From contig CM056809.1 of assembly GCA_029852735.1 (NCBI GenBank), positions 90,854,035 through 90,918,034 on the forward strand: 64,000 nt of DNA, read 5' to 3'. Positions 47,673-58,013 of the stretch are shown here, in pieces (position 1 is the first letter of the stretch; the number at the start of each line of letters is the position of its first letter). The notes below the pieces were generated by a model. That model searched no databases and was not told the DNA's origin. It worked only from the letters and a program-made list of their open reading frames with translations. The translations under genes were made by a program, and so were the position numbers. The DNA comes from Persea americana. Taxonomy: Eukaryota; Streptophyta; Magnoliopsida; Laurales; Lauraceae.

Positions 47673-48217
47673 TGATCAATAGATAGACGTATAATTGTTG
47701 TTCATTTTTCATAATAATAAATAAAACAATTGTTAGATGATGATGCGGCCCCAACATAGTTGGGACAAGGCTTTGATGATGATGATGTGGGTTTCAGTTA
47801 TAAGGTGAGGGATATCAGACGTGGGTTTCGGGTACGAGTCAGACCGCAGTATGGAGCTGGTATCCAGGTCCTTGGGAAAATTAAGTGGGTCCAGGTATAA
47901 CATGGGCCTGACCCATTTACACAACACTCCTAGGTGTAACTCAAAACCATGAAAATCAACATGAATGAGGTAAATCTATCTATCTCTATGAGCTGGAAAA
48001 ATAAAAACCTTGAGCAGAGATCTTTTTGTAACATTTTGATGCATCAACATAGGCTGAGGCTGCTTCATGCTTACTTTCTAACTGTAATTAGAAAATCAGT
48101 AACTGCACCATCAGAACAATGCACAAATAAGCAAACAGCTTGAACACACAACAAGAACTATAAACCTTCAAATGACAGTTTGCTAGCTTGATATACACTG
48201 CTCCAGCTTTGTCTCCT

Positions 48218-49902
48218 TTTCTACTTGAAAATTTCCTATTGTATTTGAAAATTTCCAAAAATAGAAGTGTACCCTGCTATATGGTGAGAAAAGTATGCAT
48301 AAAAATAACCCCCTTCTTTATTATATTAAATTATTACCATATTTCGATACACGTTAGCTACTTTAAGCAACAGCATGCGCAACCACCAACGGTTTGTTGA
48401 CAAGTGCTAGAGAGAGCTCCTAAATGAATGCAGGCATCATTGCACGTACGGGGTACACTCTCCTATACGGCCACTCACGAGGAGGACATCCGATTCCGCA
48501 CCTGCAGCTGCATGTCACATGTAATGTAAGTGTATATCACTAATCATTAATCAAGCCAGCCAGCCAACAAAATATGAATCAGATTAGGTTTTTTATAAAT
48601 ACATGAGGTGGTTTAAGAAGATAGAAGCCTGCAACGATAAAAATAAAAAATAAAAAATAAAAAATAAAAAATTGTGGGCCCTGCAAACTTTTTGCCTTTT
48701 ATCACCCGGACTCATTCTAAATAATTCTGGGTCTAGATTTGACACGGAACCTATTTTGTTGATTTCAGACCCAATTTCGATAGAAAAACCTAGATCCGGT
48801 TCCGAAACCATATCCACATAGAGTACTGGAATCTAGTTTCAAAAGTGGTTCTAATTCTTCTTTATTTTTTTAAAACTTTCTTCTTAAACTAAGCATATTA
48901 TTTAATTTATATTTAGTGCCTCAAGTCTAGTACTTCCAATATTATATGTAAAAATGTTAAAAAAAAAAAAAAAGAGTTAATTTTGAGGTACAGTATGCAA
49001 AAAGACTCAAATATCCGGTTTCAGGTTCACGGGTCGAAACCCATATGGACTAAGAATCAGAACCTTTTATAAATTAGAACTCAAATTGGGTTTTTGAATC
49101 GGACCCATTTTATGAATCAGAGCCTAAAATAGGTTTCAGACCTGATTTTTTGTGAGTCGAAACTTTCAGGTAATCGGAGAATCGGATACCCGTTTGCAGG
49201 CCTAACTAGTTGTATGGTGAAGTGAAGCGAAGCCTGCATTTAAAGGGTGATATGGCTAGGGCTGCTCTTGGGTTGGGCTGGGTAGTTGGGAATGACTTGG
49301 GTTTAGCATACTTTTAGACGGGCTTTGGCCTTGGATTATTGTAGTCGGGTAAGTTTTGAATCTAAAATTGGGCTTTTTATTATTATGACCGGGCTTGGAT
49401 TAATTGATACAAAGCTCGAAGCCATACTTGGCTTGACCCGAATAAATAATGTTTGTAATTCAGAGACTGATTCTCCGAAACAATTGATGGACAGACTGGG
49501 TTGTTTTGACCCAATGGACTAAATTGGCAGGCTTAAGCGATGAGCAAGCTTGGGCCAGACACTTATTACTCCTGTTGGGCTTAGGTGGAAATGGGCTTGT
49601 ATTTCTAAAGCCGAATCGAGCCTAGACTTCAATCAGTCAGGCTTGACTCGACCATGAATAGCCCTAGTTATGATCTAATAATTTTTTGAATTTTAGCCGG
49701 AAGCGGCCATCAAAGAATAGTGACACAATTGTACTGGGTTAGATTCCTTTTAAGTTTTAACACATGGGGAACTCATCTCCTTGATGTACGTGGTAGCACA
49801 TGGGGCTCACCTAGGTACTGATCCGAATGGGCCATCAAAACTGCGGCTCTCTGTTTACATTGGATATATCGAGTCTACACCCATCCGAATGGAATGGACT
49901 GT
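48218..49902. repeat. Segmental duplication, copy 2 (partner 206-1846)
   Basis: Matches the left edge of the window including the CRP pseudo-exon and the hAT-like MITE (49256-49667). It is bounded on the left by the alpha-SNAP fragment and on the right by the CACTA element. Confidence 0.8.
48358..48507 (-). pseudogene. CRP pseudogene, exon 2 only (unit 7)
   Basis: Sister of the 344-490 relic. It has the double acceptor tgcagctgcag, the first conserved cysteine changed to arginine, and a one-base insertion before the third cysteine. Read in the shifted frame the rest is still recognisable (CNDAC, CCC, LK-TAG). Any first exon would lie beyond the CACTA element, outside this window. Confidence 0.72.
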
Positions 49903-49929
49903 CCACTACAACAGTTTACACTTTCAGCG

Positions 49930-50745
49930 ACGCAATTTTTCGTCGCCAAACATCAAAAAAACGTCGGTGAAACTCTTTACCGACGAAAGTAATTTCGTCG
50001 CCCCGACGTCGGCCCAAATTCGTCAACGAAACATTTTACCGACGAAACATTAATCCGTCGGCCAAAATCAGTTTTTACCGACGCTTTATACATATATTAC
50101 CGACGTTTTTCATCGTCGGCCAACATGAAAGAAAACTAAATAAAAAATAAAAAAATCTTCCCCGACGTTCTTCTTGTCGTCGGTAAAATATAAAAGAAAA
50201 ATAAATAAAAAATAAAAACTCTTTACCGACGTTTTATTGTCGTCGGTAAAATATTAAAGAAAAATAAATAAAAAATAAAAGCTATTTACCGACGTTTATA
50301 AATCGTCGGTATAGTATTAAAGGAAAATAAATAAAAAATAAACATATTTACCGACGGTATCAAAACGTCGGTAACGGATTAAAAAAACTAAATAACAAAT
50401 AAAATATCGTTACCGACGTTTCATTTTCGTCGGGAAAATATTAAAGAAAGCTAAATAAAAAATAAAAAAATATTTACCGACGTTTCCGTTTCGTCGGCAC
50501 AAAATTCAAAAGAAACTTAAAAAATTAATGCGACTTTCACCGACGTTTATTTATCGTCGGTAAAAACTAAAATAGAAAATTACAAAAAATTGTAATGACC
50601 TTCCCCGCCGTTTCTGTTTCGTCGCTAAAATGGAAGAAGAAAAAAAAATTTCATTTAACTTTCACCGACGTTTAATTTGCGTCGGTAAAAGTAAATATTA
50701 AAAACTAATAATCTTTTACCGACGAAAAGAAAACGTCGGTGAAAG
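49930..50745. repeat. Subterminal hairpin repeats of the CACTA element
   Basis: About a dozen small inverted repeats of the form accgacg-n-cgtcggt, spaced about 60-65 bp and separated by aaataaaaaataaa spacers. Example: ttaccgacgttttattgtcg then tcggtaaaa near 50223-50250. Subterminal repeat arrays are the binding sites of TnpA-type proteins in characterised CACTA elements; that role here is inferred. Confidence 0.8.
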
Positions 50746-51137
50746 TCTATTTATATTTTTTGTGACATATTCGTTTTTTCAATAAAAAATTCCTGTAAAT
50801 CAGTTTATACTCCTGTATCAAAACATAAACCTGTTCATATACCTATATTCAATACTAAAAATGCTTACAAACAAATATGACTCAAACAACCATCACCATT
50901 TTTCATCAATCCATTAATCTCATTAATCAACAAACAAACAGTCCCATAAAAATGTCCAATACACAAATACAAATAAACTAGAAAAAATAAAACGCCCGCA
51001 AAGTCTGCAACTGCTCCCAAAACGTCCATCAATCTGCAAGGACAAAAACAACATTAGAATATTTTCAATCAAATAAATTATAAAAGAAAGATACACATGA
51101 ATAAATATAAACTATAAATTACAATCTTTTTACAAAA

Positions 51138-53430
51138 ACGCATGTCGATTTTGGCCCCAAACTCCCTAACAGTTCCTACACGTTACTCTCATTTAGAGCG
51201 AACTGGCCGTGCCGGTTACGGAATTTTCCGGTCGGCGGATCCCGTTCCGGACACCCGGCGGGCCGTTTCGGAGCCTAAGTGTTGGATAAGAGCCCGTTTT
51301 CGCCCCCAACTCCCTAACCGTGAGCCCTATTTGCGAGCCGTCATTTCCTACAGGTTACTCTCATCTCGAGCGAACTAGCCGTGCCGGTTTCGGAATTTTC
51401 CGGTCGCCGGATCCCGTTCCGGACCCCCGGGGGGCCGTTTCGGAGCCTAAGTGTTGGATAAGAGTCCGTTTTCGCCCCCAACTCCCTAACCGTGAGCCCT
51501 ATTTGCGAGCCGTCAGTCCCTGCAGGTTACTCTCATCACGAGCGAACTGGCCGTGCCGGTTTCGGAATTTTCCGGTCACCGGATCCCGTTCCGGACCCCC
51601 GGCGGGCCGTTTCGGAGCCTAAGTGTTGGAAAAGAGCCCGTTTTCGCCCCAAACTCCCTAACCGTGAGCCCTATTTGCGAGCAGTCAGTTCCTACAGGTT
51701 ACTCTCATCAGGAGCGAACTGGCCGTGCCGGTTTCGGAATTTTCCGGTCGCCGGATCCCGTTCCGGACCCCCGGCGGGCCGTTTCGGAGCCTAAGTGTTG
51801 GAAAAGAGCCCGTTTTCGCCCCAAACTCCCTAACCGTGAGGCCTATTTGCGAGCAGTCAGTTCCTACAGGTTACTCTCATCACGAACGAACTGGTCGTGC
51901 CGGTTTCGGAATTTTCCGGTCGCCGGAACCCGTTCTGGACCCCCGGCGGGCCGTTTCGGAGCCTAAGTGTTGGAAAAGAGCCCGTTTTCGCCCCCAACTC
52001 CCTAACCGTGAGCCCTATTTGCGAGCCGTCAGTCCCTGCAGGTTACTCTCATCAGGAGCGAACTAGCCGTGCCAGTTTCGGAATTTTCCGGTCGCCGGAT
52101 CCCGTTCCGGACCCCCGGCGGGCCGTTTCGGAGCCTAAGTGTTGGAAAAGAGCCCGTTTTCGCCCCAAACTCCCTAACCGTGAGGCCTATTTGCGAGCCG
52201 TCAGTTCCTACAGGTTACTCTCATCAGGAGCGAACTGGCCGTGCCGGTTTTGGAATTTTCCGGTCGCCGGATCCCGTTCCGGACCCCCGGCGGGCCGTTT
52301 CGGAGCCTAAGTGTTGGAAAAGAGCCCGTTTTCGCCCCAAACTCCCTAACCGTGAGGCCTATTTGCGAGCAGTCAGTTCCTACAGGTTACTCTCATCACG
52401 AGCGAACTGGCCGTGCCGGTTTCGGAATTTTCCGGTCGCCGGATCCCGTTCCGGACCCCCGGGGGGCCGTTTCGGAGCCTTAGTGTTGGAAAAGAGTCCG
52501 TTTTCGCCCCCAACTCCCTAACCGTGAGGCCTATTTGCGAGCCGTCAGTCCCTGCAGGTTACTCTCATCAGGAGCGAACTGGCCGTGCCGGTTTCGGAAT
52601 TTTCCGGTCACCGGATCCCGTTCCGGACCCCCGGCGGGCCGTTTCGGAGCCTAAGTGTTGGAAAAGAGCCCGTTTTCGCCCCCAACTCCCTAACCGTGAG
52701 CCCTATTTGCGAGCCGTCAGTCCCTGCAGGTTACTCTCATCAGGAGCGAACTGGCCGTGCCGGTTTCGGAATTTTCCGGTTGCCGGATCCCGTTCCGGAC
52801 CCCCGGCGGGCCGTTTCGGAGCCTAAGTGTTGGAAAAGAGCCCGTTATCGCCCCCAACTCCCTAACCGTGAGCCCTATTTGCGAGCCGTCAGTCCCTGCA
52901 GGTTACTCTCATCACGAGCGAACTGGCCGTGCCGGTTTCGGAATTTTCCGGTCGCCGGATCCCGTTCCGGACCCCCGGCGGGCCGTTTCGGAGCCTAAGT
53001 GTTGGAAAAGAGCCCGTTTTCGCCCCAAACTCCCTAACCGTGAGGCCTATTTGCGAGCCGTCAGTCCCTGCAGGTTACTCTCATCAGGAGCGAACTGGCC
53101 GTGCCGGTTTCGGAATTTTCCGGTCGCCGGATCCCGTTCCGGACCCCCGGCGGGCCGTTTCGGAGCCTAAGTGTTGGAAAAGAGCCCGTTCTCGCCCCAA
53201 ACTCCCTAACCGTGAGCCCTATTTGCGAGCCGTCAGTTCCTACAGGTTACTCTCATCAGGAGCGAACTGGCCGTGCCGGTTTCGAAATTTTCCGGTCGCC
53301 GGATCCCGTTCCGGACCCCCTGCGGGCCGTTTCGGAGCCTAAGTGTTGGAAAAGAGCCCGTTTTCGCCCCAAACTCCCTAACCGTGAGTCCTATTTGTGA
53401 GCCGTCAGTTCCTGCAGGTTACTCTCATCA
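51138..53430. repeat. 172-bp GC-rich tandem array, about 13 copies
   Basis: The landmark ccgtgccggtt recurs at a strict 172-bp spacing from about 51210 to 53274 (13 times). Units differ at few sites (ccctatttgcg or gcctatttgcg; cagtccctgcagg or cagttcctacagg). GC-rich against an AT-rich background, with sharp borders. All reading frames through it are repeat artefacts. Confidence 0.95.
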
Positions 53431-53646
53431 GTACTAGTGGGCTAAAGATACTAGTGGCCTATTGGGCTCATTTCATTGAGAGCACAGATCAGTACCTGAA
53501 GTCCCTCCTCTATTCTAATACCCTTTGTTCATCCTCGGTGTATAACAAATGTGCCGGAAAGGTTGAGATCAAGTACTACAGGTTGCCTGGATTCAATCTG
53601 ACTGGTCCAGCCAAACGCAATGGAAGTAGTACAGGAAATATTTATC

Positions 53647-54021
53647 CAGTTTTTTCCGTCCTGTCCTATCTATGAAGTAGATGCTGACTATGGAGCCCAT
53701 AGCGTTGAGACCTGATGTGATGAGAGAGAGCAGGAGTGCTATCTGGTTTGATGCAAAACCAGCCAACTGAACTATGGTGGGGCTGTAATACATGACAGTA
53801 TTTATACCTACAAACTGTTGGAAGACCTGAAGCCCGACCCCTGCAATCAGACCTCTCCTCACTGTTTTGGTCTTCAATAGCTTGATGAGGTTGATCTTCT
53901 CAGATGATCCTTCTTCCCTGATTTCTGATTCAACTGAGTTTTTGAGATCTTGTATCTTTGTTTCAACCTCATGGGGTGGGTATATTTTCCTTAGAATTAA
54001 GTCTGCCTCTTCATCCCTTCC
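53647..54021 (-). pseudogene. Captured exon of an inositol (sugar) transporter
   Basis: Minus-strand translation is unbroken for about 125 residues and matches the INT family of major-facilitator transporters. The cytosolic loop piece is EEADLILRKIYPPHEVE; a transmembrane part follows with RRGLIAGVGLQVFQQFVGIN, TVMYYSPTIVQLAGFAS and the signature FIDRTGRKK. The acceptor ttttag at its 5' end is kept; the reading leaves the family right after GRKKL. One exon only, lying between the tandem array and the TnpA-like gene, so it was probably captured by the CACTA element. The absence of stops suggests recent capture or selection. Confidence 0.82.
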
Positions 54022-55488
54022 CTAAAATTTAGAAACAAGGAAAAGAAGTTTAAAACACCACCTGGAATCTTTTGTACTGCCTGATATGTGCTGGTTTTTG
54101 AACAAACATTATGACACATTTCTATCCGGGGGATATGGCTGCAGACTTGGCCAATACTTCAAACCAAAAAGGAGTATTTAAACTTCGGGGGCCTCTATAT
54201 CCATTAGCAAGAACAAGAGAAACCTGAAGCTATGGATGAGTGTGCACACTGATTAGTTTTTGTATGATGGTAGGTATATCAGTGGTCCAGACCTACATAA
54301 TTTGTGTAATTTATTGCCATTATGTTCAACTGCACATGTATGACTAGTCTACAATATGCTTGCGAATTTATTCAAAATTGAGAGACATCTATGCTATTTC
54401 TATCCACTTAAGAGGGCCTTAGCATGTGCAAATGGCATGCAATCATTTCCCATACACAGATGTCCTTACATTCTACTGGGCTAGAAGGCAATTCAGTTTT
54501 AGAAATGAAACATCTGAGTTATGTGAAAGACATGGCATTGCACAGATGAATAACAGAGAGGCAGTGAGTATTGATTGACTGTCATCTACTAGATAATGAT
54601 TATGAATGACAAAAGGCTTTACATGAAAATTCAAGGAACCACTCCAAACCATATGTGAAATTGTTGTAGTATTAGAGATGGTCATCCACTGTTGGTTGCT
54701 ATAGAAGGAGCAGACTGTGCCTGTGCATGGGCTGCTGGAATAGGGGCCACACATCAGCTGAGTACAATGTCATTTGACATTTGCCATATGATTTTTCCGT
54801 AGGCAATATGCTTACACTCACCATGCTGGAAAAGGCCCTGTGTACTCTTTAGTTATTACACTTCTCAAAGTATTATAGGCAAATGTCAATTTCACGCACA
54901 CAATGGATATATTGCATTAATCCATCTGCCTAACAGACTAATATTTCTTGCATTCGTGTGGTCAAATTTAACAACAGTGATGCTGCCAATCTTTGCAAAA
55001 AATACATAACAATAAGAATTTTACTCAAAGAATATAATACCAGCAGTCTCTGACCCCCTTTTCTTCTCCACATCATCAAATCTTATTAAAATCCAATCAG
55101 ATTTGCAGTCTTCAATGTGACTCAATTGAGCTTTTACACCTCCAGAACTTTAAATGAAAGTGTCATATGGCTCAGATAGAGGAAAAGTTCCATGGAACAC
55201 TTTGACCTGTTGTGGGTTAAGGTTTGTGATTCAATCCAACAATTGGGAAAACCAAAGCATGCATAGTTTAATGAGGTTGTGTCACTTAGTTTCAGGTTGG
55301 ATCGGGTCAACTATGCCCTCAACCTCAACTCATCCAATACTTAATTTAGGTTGTGCTTTTGAAGCCCAAACCTAACCCTAATCTGAAAGAGTGTGACCGT
55401 TCAAGAGCCTAGTGTCGAATGTTATTATGAATACGTTTCGAATAGTTATGATGTTAAATATCAATTGTTTATAATTTTCAAATAGTTA
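54022..55488. other. CACTA interior without a recognised gene
   Basis: No coding region supported. The part next to 54021 is probably the transporter intron captured with the exon; the remainder is unassigned. Confidence 0.35.
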
Positions 55489-57865
55489 TTATGTTAAAAT
55501 TTCAAGAGAGTAATCTACTAACCAAAGAGTCGCATCATGATCTCGAGTAGCTGTGCCATCTCCAGCAGAAGTGGTCCCTCTCGTGATGTCGAAATAGCTG
55601 GAGGGATCTATCCCTGCCGCAGCTGCCAACTGCTGAACGAGGGCCTCAAGTGCATGTGTTCTCCTGTCCTGCTCAGCCTGCCTCCTGTCCTGCTCAGCCT
55701 GCCTCCTATCCTGCTCAGCCTGCCTCGCCGCCTGCTCAGCTAGCTGCTCCCTCAGGGCGGTCACCTCCGGATCTGGCGTACGAGACTGTGGGGAAGATGA
55801 AGAGGTCCTCGCGTATATCCCATACCCTTTCACATATCCCGACCTCTTCCCCAGCACATCAGCAGCAATCTGCTCCTCAGTCATCGGAGTTGTGACAGAG
55901 GGTTGCGACTGCTCCTCAGTCCGCTGCACCAAGGCCTCCTGCCATTTAAATCAATAAGTGATTTAGAATGCTTTTATGGAATTATTGATCATATTTGATT
56001 TATAATTAAACGTACATGTCTTTGCCGAGCCACCTCATTTACCCACTCATTACTCGTTTGTCTGTAGTGGGTGTCATGGAAGAACTGAGTAATAGGCGGC
56101 GCTTGACCGGCATTTTGTGCCCTCTGTCATTTGAAATAGCTTTGTATTAGATATAAACCCAGCTACATATCTATAAATTAATAAACTTAATCAAGTTTCT
56201 TCATATGAATATAATCAGTACCATCAGAGACATCCTCGATGCAAATGACCTGGAGCCGCTGGTATGATTATATGGCAGCTTGGCTCGACTCTCTTGAGCT
56301 TTTTTCGATTTCGCCTACATAGAAAACAACATACAAAGCCATTTTAAGCATGGACAAAAAGAGAAACAAATGAAGCAAGAACATAATTAAACAAGGAATT
56401 AAGTAGGCAATTCGATTTTTGTAGATAACATCCCAATGTTACCTTCCAGGTTGGTGATTCCCAGCACTGCGAGACCATAAGCTGCCAATCAGCTAGACCA
56501 CAACCCTCTGCCGGGTGGTCTTGGGGTCGAGGAACCCCCTGCTCCAAAAGCTCGAGATAGTGAGTATGCAGCTCATATTTCCAACTCCTATACAAAACTC
56601 CGCATTGGCGGTCAATGTCCGTCCGGAGCTGCATATCACCTTCATAGTCCCCGATATCAAAAAATTGCTGCAATTAGGGGAGAGCCATATAAAGATTAGT
56701 AATCACAAAATATAATCAAATATTGTAATGAGGCTCACAAATGTCATCATTTTGGTTGAGATTTCTTGTTTCAGTTTACCTTAACAGCAGTGATGACGGC
56801 AAGCTTGATCCCACTGTCAAGCTTCTTCCAGCCATGGGGCCTGACCGGGGCAACCTCTCTAATGGCTAACCCAATATGGTTAACCAGTGATGGGGCATGT
56901 TCCCCTTCTGGCCTATGACTGCAGATGGGGATCGACACTGGGATGTTATGACCTAGTTGTCTCCTTAGCTTTGTCACATTCTTCCCTCGCGTAACACCCC
57001 TTACACGGCTCGGAAACTCCGAGGCTGAGGCTGATGTTGTTAAAATGACAGTGCTAAATGAGTTAGTGAACACAAATCAATAAATTGAAGTGAACCATTT
57101 TGAAATTCCTAAGTGTCGGAATTTTCTCACCTACGCTGCTCCTGACTGTATGAGGGCTCGTGGAAGGCTGGGACGACTGAGGCTGGGTCGGCGGGCGATG
57201 TGTGGTCAGAGGCTGAATCGGCAGAGGCTGGGGGGCTGCCGAATCACGGGTGCTCCATGATCCTCTACATGGTGTAACCTCAAGAGCAGCTGGCGGAGGT
57301 TATGTCGAGGGCTCAGTTGTGCTCTCTACAGGAGCTAACCTGAGTGCAGCTGCGATCTGCCGAGCACGTTTCGCCCTCTTTTCCCGAGGCATATCTGCAA
57401 TCTGGCTTAAAGCAAGATGACAAGGAAAATAAATAATTAAGCACAAAAAAATAATATTAGTAAACTGAATGTCAGCAATTTACATTAAATGGAAATGGAA
57501 ATCATTTTGGTATGAGTGTCACCAACTTGAAATTAATATTTTCAAGTACACGTGATAGACATTCACATAAAGATTACCTCATCCGATTGAGACCAAGATG
57601 TCTCGTCATCTACATCATCATCTTCGGGGGGAATGTAGTTCTCATCCTTATCATTCCCATTAACATTCCTCTTTCCCTTCTCCTTTGTCCCTTTAGCCGA
57701 ACCAAATATAGTACATGCGGTCGGCGGGAGCCGTAGAAGTGCAAGTTTTTCTGCATTCTTCTTAATTATCTTTTTTCTCTTTAATAAATAATTGGATGCT
57801 TGCACTTGACGGGACAGTTCTCCTGGTTTGACCCATTTTTTCCCTCTGTTTGGCATCTTTTGCAA
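55489..57865 (-). pseudogene. TnpA-like (Transposase_24) gene, seven exons, one nonsense codon
   Basis: Exons: complement(join(55489..55938,56016..56123,56222..56314,56443..56667,56780..57030,57131..57401,57578..57865)). All borders are GT-AG and the summed length, 1686 nt, is a whole number of codons (562). The start is near MPNRGKKWVKP. The middle shows GWKKLDSGIKLAVITAVK and SQCWESPTWK; the C-terminal part shows VLGKRSGYVKGYG, typical of plant Transposase_24 proteins, then a repeated AEQDRRQ coiled region and a stop at 55489. In exon 2 a TAA at 57300-57302 falls in frame at codon 130, so the product would be truncated unless this is a recent or allelic change. In better-known CACTA elements the partner protein binds subterminal repeats. 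Confidence 0.8.
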
Positions 57866-58013
57866 AATAAGAATAAAACGTGAAATGTAGAATTGTCTTA
57901 TCCATATATGAACAAATCAGAAGAGAAAATGAAATTGAAGACAATGTCATTATGTAAGAGAAGATATTTATTAATTTACTTAATCGTTACATATGCAAAA
58001 CTTGAAACAAACA

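Larger units (their letters stand above)
45654..48213 (-). pseudogene. alpha-SNAP gene fragment, four consecutive exons
   Basis: Minus-strand exons of the vesicle-fusion adaptor alpha-SNAP, which recruits NSF to SNARE complexes. Exon a, 48166-48213, gives DKAGAVYIKLANCHLK. Exon b, 48009-48081, starts LESKHEAA. Exon c, 47298-47377, gives ESITCLNQAINL and EIGRLNMAARYCK. Exon d, 45654-45805, gives EIGELYEL then SEEVTTSANQCKKKVAQF. Donors and acceptors are all GT-AG and phases match across the junctions. The 5' end stops at 48213 against a MITE and the duplicated CRP unit. No downstream exons are found below 45650. In exon d the last partial codon is TA where glutamine (CA) is usual, so completion would probably give a stop. 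Introns hold an (AAT)n run and SINE-like sequence. A truncated gene piece, not a working gene. Confidence 0.82.

Noticed and set aside
51142..53400. Ten overlapping open frames of 80-150 codons, each with MPVSEFSG-type starts
   Set aside because: They step by exactly 172 bp and rotate through frames because 172 is not a multiple of three; they are the tandem repeat read as protein.
49930..53430. Repeat arrays considered as a CRISPR-like structure
   Set aside because: No unique spacers of constant length; one is CACTA subterminal hairpins and the other a continuous 172-bp satellite in a eukaryotic context.
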